DNA of 40,031 nucleotides from Nitrospira sp. UBA5699 (lineage in GTDB: Bacteria; Nitrospirota; Nitrospiria; Nitrospirales; Nitrospiraceae), in NCBI GenBank assembly GCA_002420105.1, contig DIHJ01000112.1, positions 676 through 40,706 on the forward strand, in the 5' to 3' direction. The notes under the pieces are model-generated. The model was not told the DNA's origin. It saw nothing but the letters and a program-made list of their open reading frames with translations, and searched no databases. Every line of letters begins with the position of its first letter. Position 1 is the stretch's first letter. Positions 32,264-40,031 of this stretch are shown in pieces. The position numbers and the translations under genes are program-made.

Positions 32264-33589
32264 ATGCGCAAGGTCGTCCTCGTTGACGGATTCCGCACTC
32301 CCCTCTGCAAGGAGGGAACGGACTTTCGTGAGACGGACGCGGAAGTTCTGGGTGCCTGGGTCGTTCGCGAAATGATCCAGCGATGTCATCGCTGGAATCT
32401 CCCCCTTGAGACAATCGATTGTGTGTTGGGCAGCAACGTGGCGACGCCCATGCATGCGGTGAACCCGACGCGGGTGGCCGCGGTTACCGGCGGGCTCCCC
32501 GCGACGATCCCTGCCGATACGGTGGCCGGCAAGAACTGCGGATCCGGGGTCACGGCACTCTACTACGGAGGCTTGCGCATCAGAAGCGGCGATGCCGACA
32601 CGGTGCTCGTCCTCGGCATGGAGGCAATGAGCCGGATCCCGGTCGTGTATGACCGTACGGTGGCCGACCTCCTCCTGCAGTACGGGAAAGCGAGGGGCCT
32701 CGGGGATCGAGTCGCGGGGGCTCTCACCCTGCTCCCGAAGCTTCTGAGCCTCAAGAGATTTCCGCCTCGCGTCGGTCTGATGATGGGGCTCACGGATCCG
32801 ATGTGCGATCTCCTCATGGGGCAGACGGCGGAGAATATCGCGAAAGATCCCGCCCTCGGCATCACCCGTCAGGACCAGGACGCATTTTCCGTCCGCTCGC
32901 ACAGGAACGCGGCATCGGCGTGGAAGAACGGACATTTCGCGGACGAGGTCGTGCCCATGTACGTTCCCGAGCGAATCGGTTACGTCGAGCGGGACAACGG
33001 ATTCCGCGAGGATGCCAGCCAGGAGACCTTTCGTGAGGTGAAGCCCGTGTTCGACCGGCACCACGGCTCGGTGACGCCGGCGAACGCCTCTCAGATCACG
33101 GATGCGGCCGCCGCCGTGCTCCTCATGGAGGAGAGCAAGGCCAAGTCTCTCGGCCTGCCGATCCTCGGATATATGAAGGAATACGCCGATTTCGGGTATG
33201 AACCTGCCTGCATGGGCCTCGCCCCTGTCGGGGCCATCGCCAAAGTGCTGGCCCTGGCCCGCCTGACGCTCAAGAACTTCGGTGTCTTCGAGATCAACGA
33301 AGCCTTTGCTTCCGTCGTGCTGGGAATCACCCGCATTCTTGACTCGTCTTCCCTGATGGAACGCAAATTCGGCCGTTACGGTTTGGCCGGGCGTCTCGGC
33401 GAAATTCCCCCCGGCGATCTCAACCCGCACGGCGGCGCCATCGCGCTCGGCCATCCGGTCGGTGTCTCGGGTCTGCGGTTGGCCATGACCTCGCTGTTCG
33501 AACTCAGGCGGCGGGATGCCGAACGGGCGCTGATCAGCGCCTGCGTGGGCGGCGGGCAGGGGGTGGCGATGATCTTGGAGAGGAAATAG
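32264..33589 (+). CDS. fadI: Acetyl-CoA acyltransferase, FadI-like thiolase
   Basis: The 441-residue thiolase has C92 in AGKNCGSGVTA, H397 in GHPVGVSGLR and C427 in SACVGGGQG. The extra loop in the middle (about residues 130-190) and the total length match the long-form FadI/trifunctional beta subunit thiolases. It cleaves 3-ketoacyl-CoA. It stops 2 bp before the fadJ-like start, so the two probably form the beta-oxidation complex. The Shine-Dalgarno before its ATG is weak. Confidence 0.9.
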   Translation: MRKVVLVDGFRTPLCKEGTDFRETDAEVLGAWVVREMIQRCHRWNLPLETIDCVLGSNVATPMHAVNPTRVAAVTGGLPATIPADTVAGKNCGSGVTALYYGGLRIRSGDADTVLVLGMEAMSRIPVVYDRTVADLLLQYGKARGLGDRVAGALTLLPKLLSLKRFPPRVGLMMGLTDPMCDLLMGQTAENIAKDPALGITRQDQDAFSVRSHRNAASAWKNGHFADEVVPMYVPERIGYVERDNGFREDASQETFREVKPVFDRHHGSVTPANASQITDAAAAVLLMEESKAKSLGLPILGYMKEYADFGYEPACMGLAPVGAIAKVLALARLTLKNFGVFEINEAFASVVLGITRILDSSSLMERKFGRYGLAGRLGEIPPGDLNPHGGAIALGHPVGVSGLRLAMTSLFELRRRDAERALISACVGGGQGVAMILERK

Positions 33590-33591
33590 GC

Positions 33592-35739
33592 ATGTTCACA
33601 CACTTCAAGACCGCGCTTCTTGAAGACGGAATCCTGCTGGCGGGCTTCGATTACTCCGGCAAGTCGGTCAATGTGCTCAATGGGGAGAGTCTGACGGAAT
33701 GGCAGGGCCTCGTGGGCCATTGCGAGCGAGACACCGGCATCACAGGTGTGGTGTTGATGAGCCTGAAAGACGGGAACTTCTGCGCGGGAGCGGATCTGAC
33801 TCAGATGCACGATGCGCAACAGCGGGGCTCCTTCCAGGACATCGAGCAGCTCGTGATCACCGCCCACGATGTCTTTGACGCCATGGGACGGTCCGTGAAA
33901 CCCTATGTCGCGGCCGTGGAAGGCGCCTGCCTGGGCGGCGGGCTCGAACTCGCGCTGGCCTGCCACGCACGCGTTGCCAGCACCCACCCGAAGACCTGTT
34001 TTGCTCTCCCCGAAGTGAAACTGGGCATTCTGCCCGGGTTCGGCGGCACCCAGCGGCTTCCGAGGCTGATCGGTCTCCCTGCGGCGTTGGAAGTGGTCAC
34101 GACGGGGAAGACGATCTTCCCCCGACAGGCGCTGCGGATGGGTCTGATCGACGGGATGGTGGCCTCCATCCCTTCCAGCGTCAGATCTCCGGAGTCGATG
34201 CGGAACGAGACGCTCGTTCAAGCCGCGATCGCGCAGGTCCGCGTGCGCCGGTCCGCTCCGCTCCGCCGACGACCGCTCCGGGCGAGTCAGAGATTCTTCA
34301 GCGCTCCTCTGATCCGATCCCTCGTATGTCGCTATGCTCGAGGACAGGTCGTCAAGCGCGTCCGCCGGTTCTATCCCGCCCCGCTCCGGGCCATCGACGC
34401 CATGCAGAAGGGGATGGGGCTGGGCATCCGGGAGGCCTCGCTGCACATTGAGAAGCCCCTCTTGATGGACCTCATGGCCGGCAGGATCTCCGCGCATCTC
34501 GTCGGCCTGTTCCTGGCCGGTGAAGAGGTCAAGCGGAATGCGGCCGCTGTTCCGGCGTCAGCCACATCGGTGGCCGTGCTGGGCGCAGGACTGATGGGTT
34601 CCCAGATCGCCGGGCAGCTCGCAGAGAAGGGCTATCCGGTGGTGATGCGGGACGTCTCTCCGGACATTCTCGCGAAAGCGATCGGCCGCATCCATCACTC
34701 TCAAGCGGCCCAGGTGCGCAAGCGGATCATCCTTCCGTCCGACCTGCGCTATCGCATGATGCGGATCGCTCCGACCACCCGCATTGGGGATGTGGCCGGC
34801 GCGCCGCTCGTCATCGAGGCCGTATCGGAGAGACTCGACGTAAAACGGGCCGTGCTCGCGGAGTTTGAGTCGAGAGCCGGTGCCGAGGCGATTTTCGCCA
34901 CGAATACGTCGTCCTATACCCTGACCGACATTGCCGCGCAGGCCGTCCATAAGGAACGCTGCGTGGGACTCCACTTCTTCAACCCCGTGGCCAAGATGCC
35001 GCTGGTCGAGATCGTGCGCGCGCCGTTCACGTCCGACCGGGCCCTCGCACAGGCCTGCGGTGTGGCGAAGCGGCTGGGGAAGTTTCCCCTCGTGGTCAAC
35101 GACGGACCGGGATTCCTCGTCAATAGGATCCTGTCGCGCTATCTGGCGGAGGCCGTCATCATGGTGGGCGAGGGCGTCGCCATTCGGCGCATCGATGCCG
35201 CCGCGAAGGACTTCGGGATGGCGGTGGACAGCGGAAGGCCGATGGGTCCGTTGGAACTTCTCGATCTGATCGGGCTTCGGACCGCCTTGCACGTCCTGAC
35301 ATCGCTCACCGTGCTGGGATCCCGCATCGAGTCTCGCAATGCTCTGCTCCACAGCCTGCTGCCGGACGGGAAAGCGCCGGTATCATTTTGGGAGTCCGGA
35401 AAGGTGAATCCACGCGCGGTCGAAACCATTGCGGCCTACCGCCGCGCCTGCCCCTCCGAAGCCGACCCTCCCTCCGAGGAGATCATCCGGAAGCGACTGT
35501 TTCTTCCGATGGTCGACGAAGCCGTGCGCTGCCTTCATGACCGCATCGTGGAGCAGCCGTGGCAGGTGGATTTCGCGTTGGTCTACGGGATCGGGTTTCC
35601 CGCATTCCGCGGCGGCCTTCTCACCTGGGCGCGCGAGACCACGTTGCCCGGACAGATCGCCCGGGATCTGGAGTCGCTGGCCGCGACGTACGGCAAACGG
35701 TTCGAACCCTGCTCCGGACTCTCGAACGGAGGGTGGTAG
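33592..35739 (+). CDS. fadJ: Bifunctional enoyl-CoA hydratase / 3-hydroxyacyl-CoA dehydrogenase
   Basis: The 715-residue protein has a crotonase domain at the N-terminus (FCAGADLTQM, GACLGGGLELALACHARV, FALPEVKLGILPGFGGTQRL). A linker follows, then an NAD-binding domain from about residue 327 (VAVLGAGLMGSQIAGQL), ATNTSSYTLTDIA, VGLHFFNPVAKMPLVEIV, and two C-terminal helical dehydrogenase domains. This is the FadJ/FadB alpha-subunit order. It hydrates 2-enoyl-CoA and oxidises the 3-hydroxy product. GGAGAGG lies just before the ATG. With the upstream thiolase it should form an alpha2-beta2-type complex. Confidence 0.92.
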   Translation: MFTHFKTALLEDGILLAGFDYSGKSVNVLNGESLTEWQGLVGHCERDTGITGVVLMSLKDGNFCAGADLTQMHDAQQRGSFQDIEQLVITAHDVFDAMGRSVKPYVAAVEGACLGGGLELALACHARVASTHPKTCFALPEVKLGILPGFGGTQRLPRLIGLPAALEVVTTGKTIFPRQALRMGLIDGMVASIPSSVRSPESMRNETLVQAAIAQVRVRRSAPLRRRPLRASQRFFSAPLIRSLVCRYARGQVVKRVRRFYPAPLRAIDAMQKGMGLGIREASLHIEKPLLMDLMAGRISAHLVGLFLAGEEVKRNAAAVPASATSVAVLGAGLMGSQIAGQLAEKGYPVVMRDVSPDILAKAIGRIHHSQAAQVRKRIILPSDLRYRMMRIAPTTRIGDVAGAPLVIEAVSERLDVKRAVLAEFESRAGAEAIFATNTSSYTLTDIAAQAVHKERCVGLHFFNPVAKMPLVEIVRAPFTSDRALAQACGVAKRLGKFPLVVNDGPGFLVNRILSRYLAEAVIMVGEGVAIRRIDAAAKDFGMAVDSGRPMGPLELLDLIGLRTALHVLTSLTVLGSRIESRNALLHSLLPDGKAPVSFWESGKVNPRAVETIAAYRRACPSEADPPSEEIIRKRLFLPMVDEAVRCLHDRIVEQPWQVDFALVYGIGFPAFRGGLLTWARETTLPGQIARDLESLAATYGKRFEPCSGLSNGGW

Positions 35740-35783
35740 TGCCGGTTATTGCTTGAACCGACGTGCATCACACGGGAGGCACC

Positions 35784-37448
35784 ATGTCCGAACAACCGCC
35801 GTTCCGCTATTATCCCGAGGGAGTCCCCCGCGAGCTTTCTCTCCCTCCCGAAACGCTGCTGGACATGTTCTCCAGGAGCGCGCAACGGTTTTCCCGCCGG
35901 CCGGCGATGTATTTTTTCGGCAAGACCCTCTCGTATCACGACAGCCACGCCCTCATCGAGCGGTTCGCATGCGCCCTTGCGGCTTTGGGCATTCGCAAAG
36001 GGGATCGCGTGGCGCTCTGCCTCCCAAACTGCCCGCAGGCGGTCATCGCCTACTTCGGCATTTTGCGGGCCGGAGGGATCGTCGTCGCCTGCAACCCCAC
36101 CTATACGGAGCATGAGCTGTCCCATCAGCTTCGGGACGCGGGGGCGCGGGCGATCGTGGTGCTCGATCTGATGTACCAGAAAATCCAGGGGCTCGATCTG
36201 GATCTGATCATCGTGACCCGGATCACCGATTACATGACGACGATCGCGCGGTATCTGTATCAACACCGCAACGGCCGGCCGCCGGTCGCGATTCCGCCCA
36301 GCGACAGGACCTTGTTCTTCCACGAGCTGTTGGACCGCATTCCCCCCCTGGCCCCGGAGGAGCTACCCGTCGTCACGCCGGACGATCTCGCGCTCCTGCA
36401 ATACACCGGCGGAACTACCGGCGTGTCGAAAGGCGCGGAGCTGCGTCACCGCAATCTGACCGCCAACATCCGGCAACTCGTCAGCTGGTTTTCTCCCGCC
36501 GAGCGCGTGGAGAGCTTTCTCGCGGCGCTCCCGCTGTTTCACGTCTTCGGCATGACGGTCACGCAAAACATCTGTCTGGCCGTGGGGGGGTGCATGGTGC
36601 TGGTTCCCGACCCGCGCAACATGCCCGTGCTGCTGACCCTGCTCCGCAAGAAGCAACCCACCGTGGTCACGCTGGTCCCCGCTCTCGTGCGGAAACTGCT
36701 CGACCACTGCGAGGCGAAGGATTTCGCGGCGGCACGGTTCGTGATTTGCGGCGGGGCGGCCCTTCCCTATGAGCTCCTCAAGAAATTCAAAGAGCGGACC
36801 GGCCATCTGATTGTGGAGGGATACGGGCTCTCCGAAGCCTCTCCCGTCACGCACTGCAACATCCCCCGCGGCCTCTCGGTCAAACGCTCTATCGGCCTGC
36901 CCATCGCGAACACCGAGGCGAAAATCGTCGATGAGACGGGCCAGGAAGTCCCCGCGGGAGAGGTCGGCGAGCTCTGGGTTCGGGGTCCGCAAGTGATGCG
37001 GGGCTACTGGAACAACCCCGAGGAAACGGCGAACGTGATGAAGCCCGGAGGGTGGCTTGCCACCGGCGATCTCGCGCGCATCGATCAGGACGGATTCTTT
37101 TACATCGTGGATCGGAAGAAAGACATGATCCTGTCCACGTCCGGGTTCAACGTGTACCCGGCGGAGATCGAGCAGGTGCTCTTTCTCCATCCGCATGTGT
37201 GCGAGGCAGCCGTCATCGGCGTGCAGCTCGGAGACGGCTGCGAATCGATCAAGGCGTTCGTCGTGGTCACGGTGGATTCCGTGTCCGCAGACGACCTGCT
37301 CGCACACTGCCGACGCTACCTGGCGGCGTACAAAGTGCCCAAGAGGATCGAGTTCCGCAACGAGTTGCCCAAGACCATTCTGGGGAAGACGCTGCACCGG
37401 ATCTTACGCGTCGAGGAAAGCAGGCAACTCCGCCTTCAGCGCTCGTAG
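35784..37448 (+). CDS. fadD: Long-chain acyl-CoA synthetase
   Basis: The 554-residue ANL-family ligase shows LLQYTGGTTGVSKGAEL (P-loop), VEGYGLSEASPVTHCN, the hinge VDRKKDMILSTSGFNVYPAE and the C-terminal lysine motif KTILGKTLHRILR. These match long-chain fatty-acid CoA ligases (FadD). It activates fatty acids at the membrane or in the cytosol for the neighbouring beta-oxidation enzymes. The ATG at 35784 has GGGAGG upstream; the seven codons before it are not needed. Its end overlaps the convergent oxidase gene by 13 bp. Confidence 0.92.
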   Translation: MSEQPPFRYYPEGVPRELSLPPETLLDMFSRSAQRFSRRPAMYFFGKTLSYHDSHALIERFACALAALGIRKGDRVALCLPNCPQAVIAYFGILRAGGIVVACNPTYTEHELSHQLRDAGARAIVVLDLMYQKIQGLDLDLIIVTRITDYMTTIARYLYQHRNGRPPVAIPPSDRTLFFHELLDRIPPLAPEELPVVTPDDLALLQYTGGTTGVSKGAELRHRNLTANIRQLVSWFSPAERVESFLAALPLFHVFGMTVTQNICLAVGGCMVLVPDPRNMPVLLTLLRKKQPTVVTLVPALVRKLLDHCEAKDFAAARFVICGGAALPYELLKKFKERTGHLIVEGYGLSEASPVTHCNIPRGLSVKRSIGLPIANTEAKIVDETGQEVPAGEVGELWVRGPQVMRGYWNNPEETANVMKPGGWLATGDLARIDQDGFFYIVDRKKDMILSTSGFNVYPAEIEQVLFLHPHVCEAAVIGVQLGDGCESIKAFVVVTVDSVSADDLLAHCRRYLAAYKVPKRIEFRNELPKTILGKTLHRILRVEESRQLRLQRS

Positions 37449-38620
37449 CGGCCGGGCGACAGAGGGCGCCAGCCCGTCCGGCGAAAACGTCGTCGGATGC
37501 AAGGGAGGTCTCCCACATGCCGGGCAAGAGCCAGCGCAGCGGAGAGTCCCGGCGATTCAATGCCTACCAGGTTGATGAGCGGTGGATCTTCCCGTTCGAC
37601 CGAGACGATGAAATCGCTTTTGCATCCGTCCCCGGTCATGACCCGGGGGCGGATCCCGGAGTACGCCCAGCGAAGATCCCGTTCTTCCAATTCCGGCACG
37701 AATTTCCGCAAGGCCTCGACGAACACGCCCGGAGGGGTCTTGCGCGACGTGTAGTCGGTCTTGTCCTCAACCGCCACCTCGTTCGGCCCCACGAACAGCT
37801 GGCCGTTCGGACGGGGACTGAAATGGATCCCCTTGCCGGTCGCGTGAGGAGGCAACGCCGGATACACCAGGCGTTCGACGAGGCGTTTTTTGTCCGGAGT
37901 GGCCAATTCGTAATACTCACCCCGCAGCGGACGAATAGTATACTTTCTATGGGGAGGGGCGAGAGCGGCAACCTCGTCGGCATGGAGACCGGCGGCATTG
38001 ATCAGGCAGGCGGCCCTGAACTTCTGCCGGTCGGTGGTGACAAGGTAGGCAGCATCGTCTTCCGTTATGCCGATCACCCGATTGTTGAACGCAAAGTCGG
38101 CACCGGATGATTCCGAGTCGGCCTTCAGCGATTGCACGAAGGCCCGTGGATCTATGACCGAAACGCTCGGAATGACGAGACCGCAGCAGGCCTGCAGCCG
38201 CGGTTCCAAGGCGCGCAACCCCGAGGGTGTCATGAACTTCACCCGGGTTTTTGTCCTCCAGGCGTTAAACCACAGGCGCTGCAGCGTCGAGGCTTCGCGC
38301 CACAGGCCCCGGCGAATGTCCTCCCATGCGATGGCGATGACCATGCCGGTTCTGAGCAGCGGGATGCCCTTCTCGATCGCGTACGAGACCGCCAGCGCGC
38401 TCCCTTCCCTGGCAAGCCGCTCCTTCAGTGAGAACGGTCGTTCGTGGACGCCGCTGTGGAGTACGCCGCTGTTACGCCGGCTGGTGACCTCCCCTGCCCC
38501 CTCCTGCTGTTCCACGACGACGATGCGCAGCGGGTCCTCCGGGCTCCGCCCCGCCATCTCCCTGGCAATGGCGCAGCCGACAACTCCTGCCCCGACGATG
38601 CAGACGTCATATGTGTTCAT
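37436..38620 (-). CDS. lhgO: FAD-dependent oxidoreductase, L-2-hydroxyglutarate oxidase-like
   Basis: The 394-residue DAO-family flavoprotein begins with the Rossmann motif VCIVGAGVVGCAIAREM. It has the LhgO-type stretch SRRNSGVLHSGVHERPFSLK, YPALPPHATGKGIHFSPRP, and the FAD-binding end VGIESPGLSAALALARHV. Enzymes of this type oxidise L-2-hydroxyglutarate to 2-oxoglutarate and pass electrons to quinone. Glycerol-3-phosphate dehydrogenase-like flavoproteins are the nearest alternative. The C-terminal tail after LPCIRRRF is arginine-rich and overlaps fadD, and may be unconserved. A metabolic link with the fatty-acid genes is not obvious. Confidence 0.85.
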   Translation of the reverse strand: MNTYDVCIVGAGVVGCAIAREMAGRSPEDPLRIVVVEQQEGAGEVTSRRNSGVLHSGVHERPFSLKERLAREGSALAVSYAIEKGIPLLRTGMVIAIAWEDIRRGLWREASTLQRLWFNAWRTKTRVKFMTPSGLRALEPRLQACCGLVIPSVSVIDPRAFVQSLKADSESSGADFAFNNRVIGITEDDAAYLVTTDRQKFRAACLINAAGLHADEVAALAPPHRKYTIRPLRGEYYELATPDKKRLVERLVYPALPPHATGKGIHFSPRPNGQLFVGPNEVAVEDKTDYTSRKTPPGVFVEALRKFVPELEERDLRWAYSGIRPRVMTGDGCKSDFIVSVEREDPPLINLVGIESPGLSAALALARHVGDLPCIRRRFRRTGWRPLSPGRYER

Positions 38621-38760
38621 CCGGCCCGGTCCTTCGGAGAGAGGGAGTGATCAGACAAGCCTCACGAGAACTGTTATAACGTGTCCGGCGCCGCGGGGGC
38701 ACGGTAAAGCTCGTCGTGAACGCGACAGGAGTTCGTGCAAGATCAAGGCGGAGAATCGGC

Positions 38761-39978
38761 ATGTCCGACCATCTTTCGAATAAGTACGGCAACTGCCTGT
38801 TCGTATTTTGCGGAGGCGGCTGTAAGGCCATCATCCAAGCCGTCGTGGCCGCGGAACTGGTACAGGCCGGTTTCCGCCCGACCCACATCGTGAGCTCCTC
38901 CGCCGGATCCTGTAACGCCCTCGGGTTCGTCGAGAATCCCGGAGCGACCGGAGCCGAGAAGACTCTCCGCATCTGGGAAGAATATATCACCTCTCCGGAC
39001 GCGATCTATGAAGTCCACCCGTTCGTGAGGGAAAAACTGGCCCGCCTGCTCGGGGTCGTTCCGCAGGCGACCCAAGGCTGGGGACCGACCGGATCGGTGT
39101 TATACGACGTCAGGAGAGCGATCAAATTCGTTCCCCTGGTCCTCTCCCTCTGCGTGCGGATGCCGCTTCGTATGGCGGGCCGGGCGGTGAGCTTCCTGTT
39201 TCGTCTCATGGACGTCTTTACCTCCCCGCACAAATCCTTTCGAAGGCTTGTGCAGGCCCCGGAAATCCAGGAAACGCTCGACGAGGTGGATCGGTATTTT
39301 GAATTCAAGAAGATGAAGGCATTCCTCGATCCCTTCCCGCTCTTGAGCAGGCTGGCGGAACAGATTGATCTGCAGAAGGTGCTCGCAAGTCCCATCGTCT
39401 GGAAGATCATCGCCGAGCGGTACGAAGACGGCGCCACGACGGTCTTCTCCAACAAGGATCCGGATCTTGTCGTGGATGCAGGCGACGATGCACGAAGCCA
39501 ACGGGCCAAACAGGAGCTCTTCGTGAAGCGCATTCGCGCATCCATGGCCCTGTACCCCCTGTTCGAGTTGGTCGAGTTGGACGGCTACCGCTACCTCGAT
39601 GCCGACATGGCCAATCCGCTCCCGGTGGAGGAGGCCTTCGGCTGCGGATGCGATACGGTGTTCGTGCTCCTCAACGTGCCGAGGCAGAGCGTGCGGGTCG
39701 AGCCGTATCCGTTGCGGGACCTGCTGGAGTTGAACGCGTTCCTGCGTCTGAATGAGCGGTATATCCATCACCGCCTGAAGGACGCGCAGATGAAAGCCAA
39801 GGAACTGGGCGTCAACCTGTTCGTCATCAGTCCCGAAGACATCCCGTCGGGACTCGGGCTGCTGGAGATCGACCGGAAGGTCATCGAGCAGGTGAAAAGA
39901 CGCGAGCGGAAACGTATGAAGGAATTCCTCGCGAACCTGGACGCCCACAATCTGCGATACGCACCCCTGATCCACTGA
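38761..39978 (+). CDS. Patatin-like phospholipase family protein
   Basis: The 405-residue protein has a patatin-type start: the glycine-rich oxyanion segment FCGGGCKAII (G18-G20, K22) and a nucleophile elbow HIVSSSAGSCNALG in which the usual G-x-S-x-G is S-S-S-A-G, with S47 as likely nucleophile. The general-acid/base aspartate is probably in RYLDADMANPLPVEEA near residue 280, where the common D-G is D-A. These changes make lipid hydrolase activity likely but not certain. The ATG at 38761 follows GGCGGAG; the 15 codons before it are a non-conserved extension. It could release fatty acids for the nearby beta-oxidation set. Confidence 0.78.
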   Translation: MSDHLSNKYGNCLFVFCGGGCKAIIQAVVAAELVQAGFRPTHIVSSSAGSCNALGFVENPGATGAEKTLRIWEEYITSPDAIYEVHPFVREKLARLLGVVPQATQGWGPTGSVLYDVRRAIKFVPLVLSLCVRMPLRMAGRAVSFLFRLMDVFTSPHKSFRRLVQAPEIQETLDEVDRYFEFKKMKAFLDPFPLLSRLAEQIDLQKVLASPIVWKIIAERYEDGATTVFSNKDPDLVVDAGDDARSQRAKQELFVKRIRASMALYPLFELVELDGYRYLDADMANPLPVEEAFGCGCDTVFVLLNVPRQSVRVEPYPLRDLLELNAFLRLNERYIHHRLKDAQMKAKELGVNLFVISPEDIPSGLGLLEIDRKVIEQVKRRERKRMKEFLANLDAHNLRYAPLIH

Positions 39979-40031
39979 CCTCTACGGCGGTTGACGCTTC
40001 GATGGCGAGCCGGGAACACACACCCCAGACG

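Noticed and set aside
32228..33454. 408-codon minus-strand frame opposite the FadI-like thiolase
   Set aside because: Antisense shadow; the plus-strand frame has all three thiolase catalytic motifs.

Overview
The window looks like bacterial chromosome from a GC-rich, Gram-negative-type heterotrophy region. Its densely packed operons, compact tyrosine-pathway enzymes and 7-bp-periodic intergenic inverted repeats remind me of Nitrospirota. That placement is an impression, not a demonstrated fact.

Left edge (1-1108): the end of an integrative element. A tyrosine integrase, cut by the window edge, reads leftwards. It is followed by a short repeat-rich spacer and by only the 3' half of a tRNA-Lys(CTT) gene, which is the typical footprint of integration into a tRNA. 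Chromosomal sequence resumes to the right.

Main block (1368-23515): 21 consecutive minus-strand genes that look like one operon, read from right to left. The order is: a half-size HPPD-like dioxygenase, homogentisate dioxygenase and a fumarylacetoacetase-family hydrolase (tyrosine end); a phosphoribosyltransferase-like protein; branched-chain 2-oxoacid dehydrogenase E1alpha, E1beta and E2; thiolase and 3-hydroxybutyryl-CoA dehydrogenase; a B12-dependent acyl-CoA mutase in two subunits with an MBL-fold hydrolase between them; methylcrotonyl-CoA carboxylase beta, methylglutaconyl-CoA-hydratase-like crotonase and HMG-CoA lyase (leucine); MeaB GTPase; enoyl-CoA hydratase; PrpD, PrpB and PrpC (methylcitrate cycle); and an acyl-CoA synthetase. 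The mutase has the Phe/Gln substrate-pocket pair of isobutyryl-CoA mutase, not the Tyr/Arg pair of methylmalonyl-CoA mutase. I infer that valine-derived isobutyryl-CoA is isomerised to n-butyryl-CoA and finished by the adjacent beta-oxidation genes. Leucine would end at HMG-CoA lyase, and isoleucine-derived propionyl-CoA would go to the methylcitrate cycle.

Divergent block (23830-28911): across an AT-rich control region holding a perfect 10-bp-arm palindrome inside a sigma70-like promoter lie four plus-strand genes. They are a haem-oxygenase-fold putative diiron enzyme, an HTH regulator with a PLD-like C-terminus, a tryptophanase-like beta-eliminating lyase and a large acyl-CoA dehydrogenase.

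Right block (29136-39978): a quinone-oxidoreductase gene broken at a T7 run, then a fatty-acid beta-oxidation set (fadE-like on minus, divergent from fadI-, fadJ- and fadD-like genes), an L-2-hydroxyglutarate-oxidase-like flavoprotein and a patatin-like protein.

At least five intergenic elements built from 7-bp-period repeats, three or four of them with inverted arms, sit inside the long operon. Some supply stop codons, start-codon context or translated tails to neighbouring genes.
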